Positions 34,540-42,528 of a stretch of 43,340 nt of DNA are shown piece after piece. The translations under genes and the position numbers were made by a program. Numbering within the stretch: position 1 is the first letter of the stretch; each line of letters starts with the position of its first letter. The stretch comes from Planctomicrobium piriforme (GTDB taxonomy: Bacteria; Planctomycetota; Planctomycetia; Planctomycetales; Planctomycetaceae). The DNA is taken from contig CAMATH010000067.1 of NCBI GenBank assembly GCA_945860955.1, positions 1 to 43,340 on the forward strand, in the 5' to 3' direction. Below the pieces are notes generated by a model. That model was not told the origin of the DNA, searched no databases, and saw only the letters and a program-made list of their open reading frames with translations.

Positions 34540-36330
34540 CTACTCGAACACCAGCGTCCCGAACTTCTCGATATTGTGGAAGCTGCCCCCCACGGGCCGC
34601 CATGACCATGATGTCGCGCGTCCCCCGTCGTAATCGACGCGGTAGAAATTCGCCCGCCACTTTGTCCCCCGACTTGGAACGCTGTTCCCCAAAGGCTCGA
34701 GCAACGCGTACGGCATATAGATCTCCGCCGACCAGCCGGCCGCCTTCGCTCCCGACTCTTTCTTCCCACCGGTCACCGCCGTCTTCTTTTGAATTCCCCG
34801 CGGCACATCGTCGACCGCCGACCACGGCTGCCAGCGAAACATCTTGCCGTTTCGTTGCGAAACCAGAATCGGCAACTCAAACCCGAGGGGGGAAATCTCG
34901 TATTCGAAATACGCGGGCTGCGATTCGTCGGGCCAGACGAAGAACTCGAATACGTCCTCTTCCCAGAGCTTGGTGAAGTCGGCGTTCAAAGTCGCCGACA
35001 GTTGCGCGTCGGTTCCATCGTACAGTACGTAGAGTCCGTTGGCGGAGTACAGCAGTTTGACGCGGGCGGTGTAGTCGTGCCCCGAGTTCGAACGTCGGGG
35101 GAGCGATCGCCATTCCGTCCGGTTCCACGCTGCGTTCGAACCGTCGCCGGTCACTTCAAAGTCCGGAGTCAATTTGACTGTCAGCGTTTCGTCGGCCGGG
35201 GTTTTTGTCGCGGGGGTCAGACCCAGCAGTCGCTCGGCGTTTTTGTAGTAGATTTTTTCCAAGACCTCGTCCGGCAACTTGATGCCGTAGATCATCCAGA
35301 ACCCTTGCAGGTGGTGGCTCGCCGAGCAGTCGAAGTACTCGTCGTCGGTCTCGAGAAAGCGATAGTAAATTCGAAACGCCTCGCGGCGGGGAGTGGTGTC
35401 GGTCCCAAACAGAATCCGGTCCTGGTACTTCAGAAAGAACCGGCGGGCGGTAAATGGCTGTCGTCCGAGTTCCGAAATGCGGGCGTCGAAATCGATCATC
35501 ATGTTTGGGAACTCGTCGAGCTTTTTGGCGACGGCGGCCAGATCCTCGGCGTTGTTGCCAAAGTGGGTGCTGACGAACGTCGTCTCGGGATGCCGGGCGA
35601 TGACGCGATGCAACTGGTCGAGAATGTCCTGCCGTTTCGGATACTGGTCTCCAAAGAACAGCCAGTCGGGATGCTGGTTGAGTTCGTGCCAGCGCTCGTT
35701 GAAGCGATCGAGCGGCGTGAAGAACGCTGCGGGGTCCGAGACGTGAATCACGATCGGTTTCCCGAGCTTGCCACACAGCGACCAGATCGGATCGAGTTTG
35801 GGATCGTCGACGGGAACCAGCTTGCCGCTCTTGTAGCGAAATCGCAGCCCGAGCGATTTGTGGAATTTGAGACCCTTCGCCCCGAGTCGAAAACTCTCTG
35901 TGAGGCGTTCGACTTCGCGTTCGGTCCAGTCGTCGTCATCAATCCCGTTGAAGTCCACGAGGGCGAAGGTGAGAAACCGACCGGGGTGCGCCTCATCCAG
36001 GGCGGCGAGCGTTTCTTTCAAACGATCGCCCGAACCACCATCCAGATTCACGACGGTCCGCACACCGGCGGAGTCCATTTCGCCAAGGTACTTCGCGATC
36101 CGGTCGAGTGTGAGATACTCGGCACCTCCCCCCAGGTGGTTGTGAATGTCGATCACCGGATACCGCGGCGTCTCAACCGCAGTCTGCTTCGTCACCAGCA
36201 TTGATTTTGGTTGCCAGTCGCGGAGCTTGAGTTCGCGAATGTCGTCCTGAGAAAAACAACTCGTGGCGCATTCCAGAGTGAGCAAAAGAATCGAAACGGA
36301 AATGAAGCTGGCAGGAGGGAGACGGCGCAT
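34540..36330 (-). CDS. Exported amidohydrolase with C-terminal CBM9-like domain
   Basis: 596 residues from ATG 36330 (an upstream ATG at 36387 is possible). A signal peptide (FISVSILLLTLECATSCFS) is followed by an amidohydrolase-2 TIM barrel. Metal-binding His63 and His65 are in VIDIHNHLGG, a further His is in IVIHVSD, another in STHFGN, and the catalytic Asp is in ILFGTDTTPRREA. From about residue 400 a second domain resembles carbohydrate-binding/DOMON-like sandwiches (LLYSANGLYVLYDGTDAQL ... WEEDVFEFFVWPDES ... AEIYMPYALLEPLG), common in planctomycete exported proteins. The reaction is a hydrolysis or decarboxylation; the substrate cannot be inferred. Confidence 0.85.
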   Translation of the reverse strand: MRRLPPASFISVSILLLTLECATSCFSQDDIRELKLRDWQPKSMLVTKQTAVETPRYPVIDIHNHLGGGAEYLTLDRIAKYLGEMDSAGVRTVVNLDGGSGDRLKETLAALDEAHPGRFLTFALVDFNGIDDDDWTEREVERLTESFRLGAKGLKFHKSLGLRFRYKSGKLVPVDDPKLDPIWSLCGKLGKPIVIHVSDPAAFFTPLDRFNERWHELNQHPDWLFFGDQYPKRQDILDQLHRVIARHPETTFVSTHFGNNAEDLAAVAKKLDEFPNMMIDFDARISELGRQPFTARRFFLKYQDRILFGTDTTPRREAFRIYYRFLETDDEYFDCSASHHLQGFWMIYGIKLPDEVLEKIYYKNAERLLGLTPATKTPADETLTVKLTPDFEVTGDGSNAAWNRTEWRSLPRRSNSGHDYTARVKLLYSANGLYVLYDGTDAQLSATLNADFTKLWEEDVFEFFVWPDESQPAYFEYEISPLGFELPILVSQRNGKMFRWQPWSAVDDVPRGIQKKTAVTGGKKESGAKAAGWSAEIYMPYALLEPLGNSVPSRGTKWRANFYRVDYDGGRATSWSWRPVGGSFHNIEKFGTLVFE

Positions 36331-36477
36331 GGGATCGGTCCCGTTTTGGATGTGCGGGCGAGACAGGGTGACGCGATCGGGGAGCATATCACTCGGGTGG
36401 GGCGAGGCGAAGCCGCTTCCAGTTATACCTCGTACGGCCGGAATCGAGACAATTTTCGGGGAGCCGCGCGGAGTGTA

Positions 36478-36983
36478 ACGTCGGCCACTCGCGGAACAGT
36501 TCGGTCAACGTCGTAAGCCGCCCCCAGTACGTCTCTCGACCGTCGCACGCACAGCGGGCCGCGCATTTAGAAAATGCGGGCTACGTTGCGAGTATCGCCC
36601 GTCGTACAGCGACCGAAACAACGTAGGCGGCACTCTCTGAGTGCCTGCCCCGATGTGCGCCCGATGCGAAAAAACGCGCCCCGGGGCCATGCGAACGGCC
36701 CCAGTCGCTGCCTCTTCGGCGGCACGTGAAACGTCGGCCAATCGCCGAACAATTCGGTCAACGTCGTGGACCGCCCCCAGTACGTCTCTCGACCGTCGCA
36801 CGCACAGCGGGCCGCGCATTTTGAAAATGCGGGCTACGTTGTGGGAATCGCCTGTCGTGTAGGGACCGAAATAACGTAGGCGGCACTCTCTGAGTGCCTG
36901 CCCCGATGTGCGCCCGATGCGAAAAAACGCGCCCCGGGGCCATGCGAACCGCCCCAGGCGCTGCCGCTTCGGCAACACGTTTC
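36478..36983. repeat. Tandem pair of a 253-bp hairpin-rich repeat
   Basis: Copy 1 starts at 36478 (ACGTCGGCCA...) and copy 2 at 36731, with about 90 percent identity by eye. Each copy holds a hairpin GCATTTTGAAAATGC-like (GGGCCGCGCATTT ... AAATGCGGGC), a second hairpin GGCACTC-TCT-GAGTGCC, and the block CGCCCCGGGGCC. The wider region 36331-37366 has no gene that I can support. At the junction, 36718-36731 reads GCGGCACGTGAAAC, a poor match to the ParB site. Related pieces occur near 20000. Confidence 0.9.
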
Positions 36984-37087
36984 TACCCCAGCACGCGTTT
37001 GGAACACGCCGATTCCAGCGGCGGCTTCCTAAAGACCGTGGGTCGAGTGCTGCCCGGAGAACGTCGTTTTGCTATCGAAAGCACAGC

Positions 37088-37118
37088 GGCGGCTCGGCAG
37101 GAGCCTCGCCCTCCCGTG
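37088..37118. repeat. Dispersed element GGCGGCTCGGCAGGAGCC-type
   Basis: This 31-base element matches, in reverse complement, a block present once in every 189-base unit of the glycosyltransferase array. Its translation in one frame is GGSAGASPSR. Here it lies in non-coding DNA, so it is a mobile or dispersed repeat rather than a protein-specific sequence. Confidence 0.85.
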
Positions 37119-37366
37119 ACCTGGTTCCTTGACGCCACACGTCGCGGCCGGCGACTCCGTTTGCTCAGGCGGACGTTTGCTCTCCGGTCGCATCGGATTT
37201 TGTCCCGTCACCTGGTTTGCCCCTCGGCAAAAACCGGTCCCAAGGGCGATTTCGGGAATTCTATCTTCACATCAACTTTTCATTCAAAAACCCAGACCTC
37301 GGAGCGTCTTTAATAAGACAGGAGTCAATTCATTACCTCTTGACGACGCGACAGGAAATCGAACCC

Positions 37367-38749
37367 ATGAACTCCACACGCACGCGTGGCACCGCAAGCA
37401 CCGAAGAAGATTCCATCCAGTTGGGCTGGACCCAGGGATCGGCACCCGGGGTCGGATTCAACCTTCCTTCGCGGGACGCGTTTTCGCCCGAGCCGGTCTG
37501 GTTCGACGGTCCCCACCTGCTGACCGTCGCCCCCAGCGGGGCGGGCAAAGCGGTCAGCGCCGCGATCCCGACGCTGTTGACCTACCCGGGGCAGGTTGTC
37601 GCGCTCGATGTGAAGGGGGAACTCTACCACGTGACTGCCCGGCGTCGTCGCGAAATGGGACATCGCGTCATTCGACTCGATGCCTTTCGCGTCATCGCCG
37701 ACGGGACCGATTCGCTTAACCCGGTGGACATTCTCAAGCTCCCCAACGCGGACCTGGAAACCGACTGCCAGAGCATCGCCAAGCTGCTCTCGGTGGGCAA
37801 GTCGACGTCGAAGGATCCTTTCTGGGAACTCTCGGCGAATGCTCTGAATTCGGGGTTGCTGGCGTACATCGCCGGCTGTGAACCGGGAGAAAAGCAAAAC
37901 CTGCCCCGACTCGTCGATCTGATCCACGGCGACGACGTGTCGTACAACCTGGCGGTGCTGCTCGACACCAAGGGGAAGCAGATGCCCAAACTGGCGTATC
38001 AGGAGCTGGCGGCATTTTTGAATTTGCCCGAGCGGGAGACCCGGCCCTCCACACTCGCCACAGCTCAGTCGTTCGTTAAGACGTTGAACAGCGCGCGGGT
38101 CGCCGAGGCACTGGAGAACTCGACGGTGACACTCACAGACCTGCGCGACGGGGCACCGCTGAGTATCTATGTGGTGATTCCCCCCGACAGGCTGAACAGT
38201 CACTCGGCGATTGTTTCGCTCTGGGTGGGAACTATGCTGCAGACGATTTTCAGCCGGCGCACCGCGCCGGCGCTGCGAACCCTGATGCTGCTGGATGAAG
38301 CCGCCGCTCTGGGCTCGTTTGCCATGCTCGAAACGGCTATCACGCTCTGTCGTTCGTACGGCGTGCGAGTCTGGACGTTCTGGCAGGACTTGCAGCAGAT
38401 TCAATCGTGCTACCCGTCGAGCTGGCGGACGATGCTCAACAACTGCAGCGTGCAGGTCTTCGGACTGACGTCGCGGTTGATGGCGCAGGAACTCGCCAGC
38501 GTACTCGATTGCAGCGTGGGAGATCTGCTGTCGCTAGGACTGACAGAACAGCTTCTGCAACTGGTGGGACACCGACCCATGCGAACCGAGCGGCTCAACT
38601 ACCTGCACGATCCGGAGTATCTCGGAATGTTCGACGCCAACCCATTTCACGCCGCCCGCCGCACACCGCCCAGGCGGTTGACGGGACCGGCCAACCCCCC
38701 GGATCGACACGTGCGCGACGAAAACGGCCAACCACGCTGCGCGGGGTGA
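37367..38749 (+). CDS. VirD4/TraG-like type IV coupling ATPase without membrane segment
   Basis: 460 residues from ATG 37367, supported by AGGAA nine bases upstream. The P-loop is APSGAGKAV (Gly58-Lys61), with the small residue after GK typical of TraG/VirD4 proteins instead of Ser/Thr. Then follow VVALDVKGELYHVTARRR and DSLNPVDIL, both TraG/VirD4 hallmarks. Walker B is LMLLDEAAALG (Asp310, Glu311) and WTFWQDLQQI is the conserved sensor region. VirD4 proteins pump DNA or proteins into type IV secretion channels, but they normally carry N-terminal membrane helices, which are absent here, and no relaxase or VirB gene is near. It may act as a cytoplasmic DNA motor. The C-terminal 40 residues are proline- and arginine-rich. 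Confidence 0.88.
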   Translation: MNSTRTRGTASTEEDSIQLGWTQGSAPGVGFNLPSRDAFSPEPVWFDGPHLLTVAPSGAGKAVSAAIPTLLTYPGQVVALDVKGELYHVTARRRREMGHRVIRLDAFRVIADGTDSLNPVDILKLPNADLETDCQSIAKLLSVGKSTSKDPFWELSANALNSGLLAYIAGCEPGEKQNLPRLVDLIHGDDVSYNLAVLLDTKGKQMPKLAYQELAAFLNLPERETRPSTLATAQSFVKTLNSARVAEALENSTVTLTDLRDGAPLSIYVVIPPDRLNSHSAIVSLWVGTMLQTIFSRRTAPALRTLMLLDEAAALGSFAMLETAITLCRSYGVRVWTFWQDLQQIQSCYPSSWRTMLNNCSVQVFGLTSRLMAQELASVLDCSVGDLLSLGLTEQLLQLVGHRPMRTERLNYLHDPEYLGMFDANPFHAARRTPPRRLTGPANPPDRHVRDENGQPRCAG

Positions 38750-38754
38750 GAAAT

Positions 38755-38817
38755 GACCAGTGGGCTGACGCCCACCGTTCGCCGAGCGCGGCGAACGGCC
38801 GGCGTAAGCCGGCTGGT
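38755..38817. repeat. REP-like triple-hairpin repeat, copy A
   Basis: Three successive hairpins: GTGGGC-TGAC-GCCCAC, CGTTCGCCG-AGCG-CGGCGAACG and GCCGGC-GTAA-GCCGGC. It lies directly after the VirD4-like gene and is followed by a 70-base spacer that is also conserved after copy C. Confidence 0.92.
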
Positions 38818-38889
38818 CGAATTGGTCTGGGCGGCGGGATGTGTGTCGGCGGGCTGTAAACGGTCCGAGTGTTACTGGCGGCGTCGAGT

Positions 38890-38952
38890 GACCAGTGGGC
38901 TGACGCCCACCGTTCGCTGAGCGCGGCGAACGGCCGGCGTCAGCCGGCTGGT
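38890..38952. repeat. REP-like triple-hairpin repeat, copy B
   Basis: Same element with two base changes (CGTTCGCTGAGCG; GGCGTCAGCC), 28 bases before the RAYT start. Confidence 0.92.
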
Positions 38953-38979
38953 AACGCATGCGCCCCACGGTAGAATTCC

Positions 38980-39588
38980 ATGTCAGCCCATTTCCCGAAT
39001 CAGTCGCGACATCGCCCAGGATTCGCCATGGATCGATACTGGTTGTTGACGTCGAATACCTATGGCACGTGGCTGCCGGGTGATCGCAAGGGGTTCGTCG
39101 GCTTCGTCCGTGACGCAAACGATCGGCAAGTGATTCGAAATTCTCCAGGAACTCCTGTCGAATCAGCCAATCCACCGCTGCAGCGCTACGCCCGCAGACT
39201 ACTGAAGTCGCCACCGGTACGATTTACTCTGGATCAGGCCGAGTTGCTGTTGAAACAGTTTCAAGAGACGGCACAGTTTCGCAAATGGCAGTTGCTGTCC
39301 GTCGCGATCATGGCAAACCATGTGCATTGGGTGATCGGCGTCCCGGGTGATCCGGATCCCGAGTCGCTGCTGCGTGATTTCAAGGCGTACGGCAGCCGGA
39401 AGCTTAACCGTGTTTCAAAGTTGGCGCAGCCGGCCGACTGGTGGGCAGAGTCGGGATCGAAAAAGAAGCTCCCGACGCTCGAAAGCGTCTTGGCCGCGGT
39501 GAATTATGTGATCCAACAAGAGTACCCCTTGGTGATCTGGACCGCCCCCGTACCGGAACTCAACATCGCCGGAGGCCGCCTCGTCTAG
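38980..39588 (+). CDS. REP-associated tyrosine transposase (RAYT, IS200/IS605-like Y1)
   Basis: 202 residues. The N-terminal YWLLTSNTYGTWLPGD is typical of RAYT proteins. The HUH motif is NHVHWV (His114 and His116) and the catalytic tyrosine is probably Tyr137 in DFKAYGSRKLN. RAYTs are single-domain, single-copy relatives of IS200 transposases that nick single-stranded REP hairpins and are thought to spread them. The gene is flanked on both sides by REP-like hairpins (copies A/B and C/D) that fit its expected substrate. ATG 38980 and 39028 are both possible starts. No second ORF or terminal inverted repeats of a standard IS are seen. Confidence 0.92.
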   Translation: MSAHFPNQSRHRPGFAMDRYWLLTSNTYGTWLPGDRKGFVGFVRDANDRQVIRNSPGTPVESANPPLQRYARRLLKSPPVRFTLDQAELLLKQFQETAQFRKWQLLSVAIMANHVHWVIGVPGDPDPESLLRDFKAYGSRKLNRVSKLAQPADWWAESGSKKKLPTLESVLAAVNYVIQQEYPLVIWTAPVPELNIAGGRLV

Positions 39589-39592
39589 CCCT

Positions 39593-39620
39593 GGCGAACG
39601 GCCGGCGTAAGCCGGCTGGT
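39593..39620. repeat. REP-like repeat, partial copy C
   Basis: Only the second half of the element remains (GGCGAACGGCCGGCGTAAGC, then CGGCTGGT), starting five bases after the RAYT stop. The conserved spacer seen after copy A follows. Confidence 0.88.
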
Positions 39621-39693
39621 TGAATTGGTTTGGGCGGCGGGATGTGTGTCGGCGGGCTGTCAACGCGCCCGAGTGTTGCTGGCGGCGTCGAAT

Positions 39694-39756
39694 GACCAGT
39701 GGGCTGACGCCCACCGTTCGCCGAGCGCGGCGAACGGCCGGCGTAAGCCGGCTGGT
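39694..39756. repeat. REP-like triple-hairpin repeat, copy D
   Basis: Full-length copy identical in layout to copy A and in the same orientation. It closes the RAYT-REP unit. Confidence 0.92.
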
Positions 39757-39884
39757 TGAGTCGTCGCATTCTCCGCCCACCGGAGTATAGAATCGGCGGG
39801 CGCGTCGAGCGATCAAGAAGTCCCACATCGTAATCGTTCGACCTCCCTCCGACACCGCCTCTTCACTACCCCACCCGGTGACCC

Positions 39885-41735
39885 ATGAACGGCCTTTTCC
39901 GACGCGCGATCCCGTCGCTGTATGCGTGTGGTTTTCTGGTCACTTGGCTGGGAATCTGTCTGACGGAAGTTTATTCGGCACCCCCCGAGATCCGGATCGA
40001 AACCCCCGTCACTCCACCGGTCTGGGCACTGCTGGAACGGGAGTTGTTGAAGACGAACGCGACGGCGTGCGAGGAGTTCTTCGCGAAGTACTTTGATGAA
40101 CGCGGGTTTCTGCTGTGTGTCGAACGCTGGGGCGGCGACGATGGTCCCGACGACGCAATGGAGAATTGCAACGACTGGCCGTTGATCCATGCGCTGGGAG
40201 GATCCGATCGTGTCCTCGCGATGTACAAGCACGCCTGGGAAGGGCACCTGCGGCAGTACACCTTGGCGAAGACGACGGAAGTCCCGTTCGCGCGGGACGG
40301 GATGTACTACAAAGAATTCCCCGTCACGATGGATTGGCTGCACAATGGTGAAGGGCTGACCGTCTTCAATTTGCAGGGGCTGTCCGACCCGGATGACCCG
40401 GCATTTCAGAAGCGGGTCCGGCGGTTCGCGGGATTTTACCTCAACGAGGATCCGGGAGCGCTCAATTACGATCCGCAGCACAAGATCATTCGCAGCATGT
40501 TCAATGGAAGCCGGGGGCCGCTGTTAAGGAAAGCGACCGGTGTCGACTGGGCGGGGGATCCGATCGAAGTGAAGGGACGGTTCCGTCTGGGACATGGCGA
40601 GGACAGTTATGAGGCGATGCTGCTGCATTTCAAAGATTACAACGACATCATCGGAGACCATCCGCAGAATTTGCTGGCGACCTCGCTCCCCCTGAACGCG
40701 TATCTGCTGACCCACGAAGACAAGTACCGCCAGTGGCTGCTCGATTACCTAGACGCGTGGTGTGAACGGGCGGCGGCGAACCAGGGGGTTCTTCCCAGCA
40801 ACATCGGGCTGGACGGAACCATCGGCGGGGCGACCGATGGCAAGTGGTATGGCGGGGTGTATGGATGGGGCTTCACGGTGTTCGATCCGGGGTCCGGGAA
40901 GCCGGCGAATCGCAACACCGTCAACCTGGGGATCGTCGGATTTCTCAACGCCTACCTTTTGACGGGCGACCTGAAGTATCTTGACGTCTGGCGACGGCAG
41001 ATCGACACGATCAATTCCCACGCCCGGGTGATCGACGGAAAGAAGCAGTATCCCCGGATGTTCGGCGACCAGGGATGGTACGATTTTCAGCCCGCTCCCT
41101 ATGATCAGGGAATCGCCGAGATCGCGTACCTTTCGCAACGGCCCGAAGACCTCGAGCGGGTCGCCGGCGCTCCCTGGTTTTCGTACCTCGCCGGCAAGAA
41201 CCCGGGTTACCCAGAAGCGGCGCTCCGGCGTGATCTGGAAGGCGTTCGGTCCCGCGTTCGCGCGATGCGGGAGGATCTGACCACTCCCGACACTCGACTG
41301 TCGGACGACCCAATGCAGTACAACCCCGCGAGTGTGGAATCGCTGGTGCAACTGATGTTGGGAGGAATTCACCCCGGGCACCGGGGGTCGGTGCTGCACA
41401 GTCGGTTGCGATATTTCGACCCGGTCGCCCGCCGCGCGGGTTTGCCCGAGGGAGTCGCGGCACTGGTCGATTCGCTCGGTGCGAACACCGCCGCCGTCAC
41501 GCTGGTCAACACCAACCAGCTCGAATCGCGAACCGTCGCCGTTCAGGCGGGGGCCTATGCCGAACACCGATTTGAATCGGTCAGCGTCGCGGGGACGGCA
41601 GTGCCTCTGGGAGACAGCACCTTTCAAGTCACACTGGCCCCAGGCTGCGGTGCCCGGCTGGAATGTGCGATGCGGCGCTACGCTCAACCGCCCACCATGA
41701 GCTTTCCCTGGAATCGCAATTCGCTTTCGCGATAG
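39885..41735 (+). CDS. Large exported protein, possibly alpha-barrel (six-hairpin-like), unknown function
   Basis: 616 residues. A signal peptide (SLYACGFLVTWLGICL, cleavage near YSA) is followed by a long helical region with repeated tryptophan-aromatic motifs (CNDWPLIHALGG, YYKEFPVTMDWLHNGEG, GGVYGWGFTVFDPGSG, NLGIVGFLNAYLLTGDLKY). Helix pairs spaced like this are characteristic of alpha/alpha-toroid enzymes such as glycosidases and lyases. The last 100 residues are beta-rich (AVTLVNTNQLESRTVAVQAG), like an appended sandwich domain. I cannot assign a family with certainty, and the toroid fold is inference. The gene stands alone between the REP region and the DNA glycosylase gene. Confidence 0.75.
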   Translation: MNGLFRRAIPSLYACGFLVTWLGICLTEVYSAPPEIRIETPVTPPVWALLERELLKTNATACEEFFAKYFDERGFLLCVERWGGDDGPDDAMENCNDWPLIHALGGSDRVLAMYKHAWEGHLRQYTLAKTTEVPFARDGMYYKEFPVTMDWLHNGEGLTVFNLQGLSDPDDPAFQKRVRRFAGFYLNEDPGALNYDPQHKIIRSMFNGSRGPLLRKATGVDWAGDPIEVKGRFRLGHGEDSYEAMLLHFKDYNDIIGDHPQNLLATSLPLNAYLLTHEDKYRQWLLDYLDAWCERAAANQGVLPSNIGLDGTIGGATDGKWYGGVYGWGFTVFDPGSGKPANRNTVNLGIVGFLNAYLLTGDLKYLDVWRRQIDTINSHARVIDGKKQYPRMFGDQGWYDFQPAPYDQGIAEIAYLSQRPEDLERVAGAPWFSYLAGKNPGYPEAALRRDLEGVRSRVRAMREDLTTPDTRLSDDPMQYNPASVESLVQLMLGGIHPGHRGSVLHSRLRYFDPVARRAGLPEGVAALVDSLGANTAAVTLVNTNQLESRTVAVQAGAYAEHRFESVSVAGTAVPLGDSTFQVTLAPGCGARLECAMRRYAQPPTMSFPWNRNSLSR

Positions 41736-41826
41736 TCGCGCGGTTGCCCCGAAACCGGCGCGCGACCTCTCGGCTCAAATTGCGAACAGTGCCGCAGCCC
41801 CGGGATCGATTCGACTTTCGACCGAC

Positions 41827-42450
41827 CTATTTGCGATTCAAATCCAAACTCCGCCAGCAGTACCAACTGGCGATGGTCGCATAAGGCCGCCAGGGAGCTG
41901 CCAGGGTTTGAGATTTTTCCCGGTTTGGCAGATCACTCAGTCCGTAGAGATTTTTGAGTGCCGAGCGAATTCCAAAATCATCGTGCGGGAAGACATCGGG
42001 CCGGCCCAGGCTGAACATCAGAAACATCTGCGCGGTCCAGACCCCAATCCCCTTCACCTGAACCAGCTCGGTGATGACCTGCCCATCCGACATGGTGCCC
42101 ACGCGAGACAGTTTCACCGTACCGTCCGCGACCTTGGCGGCCAGGTCGTGAATGTACTTCGCCTTTTGCGGGGAAACTCCGGCCGAGCGAAGTTCGTCAA
42201 CTGACAGTGCCGCCAGTCGGTCGGCTGTGACCCGATTGGGGGCGATCAACTCCAGCAATCGTTTCCGGATCGATCGGGCCGCCTTTCCCGAAATCTGCTG
42301 AGAAAGGATGGACCAGACCAGCATCTGAAACCGGTTGCGATCGAGTTTCAGTTGAAACGGTCCCACCGCGTCGATGACCCCCGCGAGAATCTCGTCGCGT
42401 TCTTTGATGTGGACAATCGCGGTGGTGACAAGTTCCGGATCCCAGGGCAT
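41827..42450 (-). CDS. AlkA-like DNA-3-methyladenine glycosylase (HhH-GPD)
   Basis: About 207 residues from ATG 42450; an in-frame TTG at 42462 is less likely. It removes alkylated bases such as 3-methyladenine from DNA as the first step of base excision repair. The helix-hairpin-helix is LVQVKGIGVWTAQMFL, followed by the catalytic aspartate segment FPHDDFGIR. The N-terminal LVWSILSQQISGKAA is the conserved helix of the HhH-GPD fold. There is no iron-sulfur cluster loop, as expected for the AlkA branch. It lacks the N-terminal TBP-like domain of E. coli AlkA, like most short bacterial members. It lies directly downstream of parB (79 bases) on the same strand. Confidence 0.9.
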   Translation of the reverse strand: MPWDPELVTTAIVHIKERDEILAGVIDAVGPFQLKLDRNRFQMLVWSILSQQISGKAARSIRKRLLELIAPNRVTADRLAALSVDELRSAGVSPQKAKYIHDLAAKVADGTVKLSRVGTMSDGQVITELVQVKGIGVWTAQMFLMFSLGRPDVFPHDDFGIRSALKNLYGLSDLPNREKSQTLAAPWRPYATIASWYCWRSLDLNRK

Positions 42451-42528
42451 GGGCAGTTCCAACCTTCAACGTTTCCGTTTCGTCGACCACAGGACGCCGA
42501 CACTGGCGGACGGTCGCGCGACGCCCCT

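Noticed and set aside
36505-37132. Several short frames in the tandem repeat region (for example a 157-codon minus-strand frame with an internal duplication)
   Set aside because: Their repeated peptides simply follow the 253-base DNA repeat in arbitrary frames. There is no start signal or domain.
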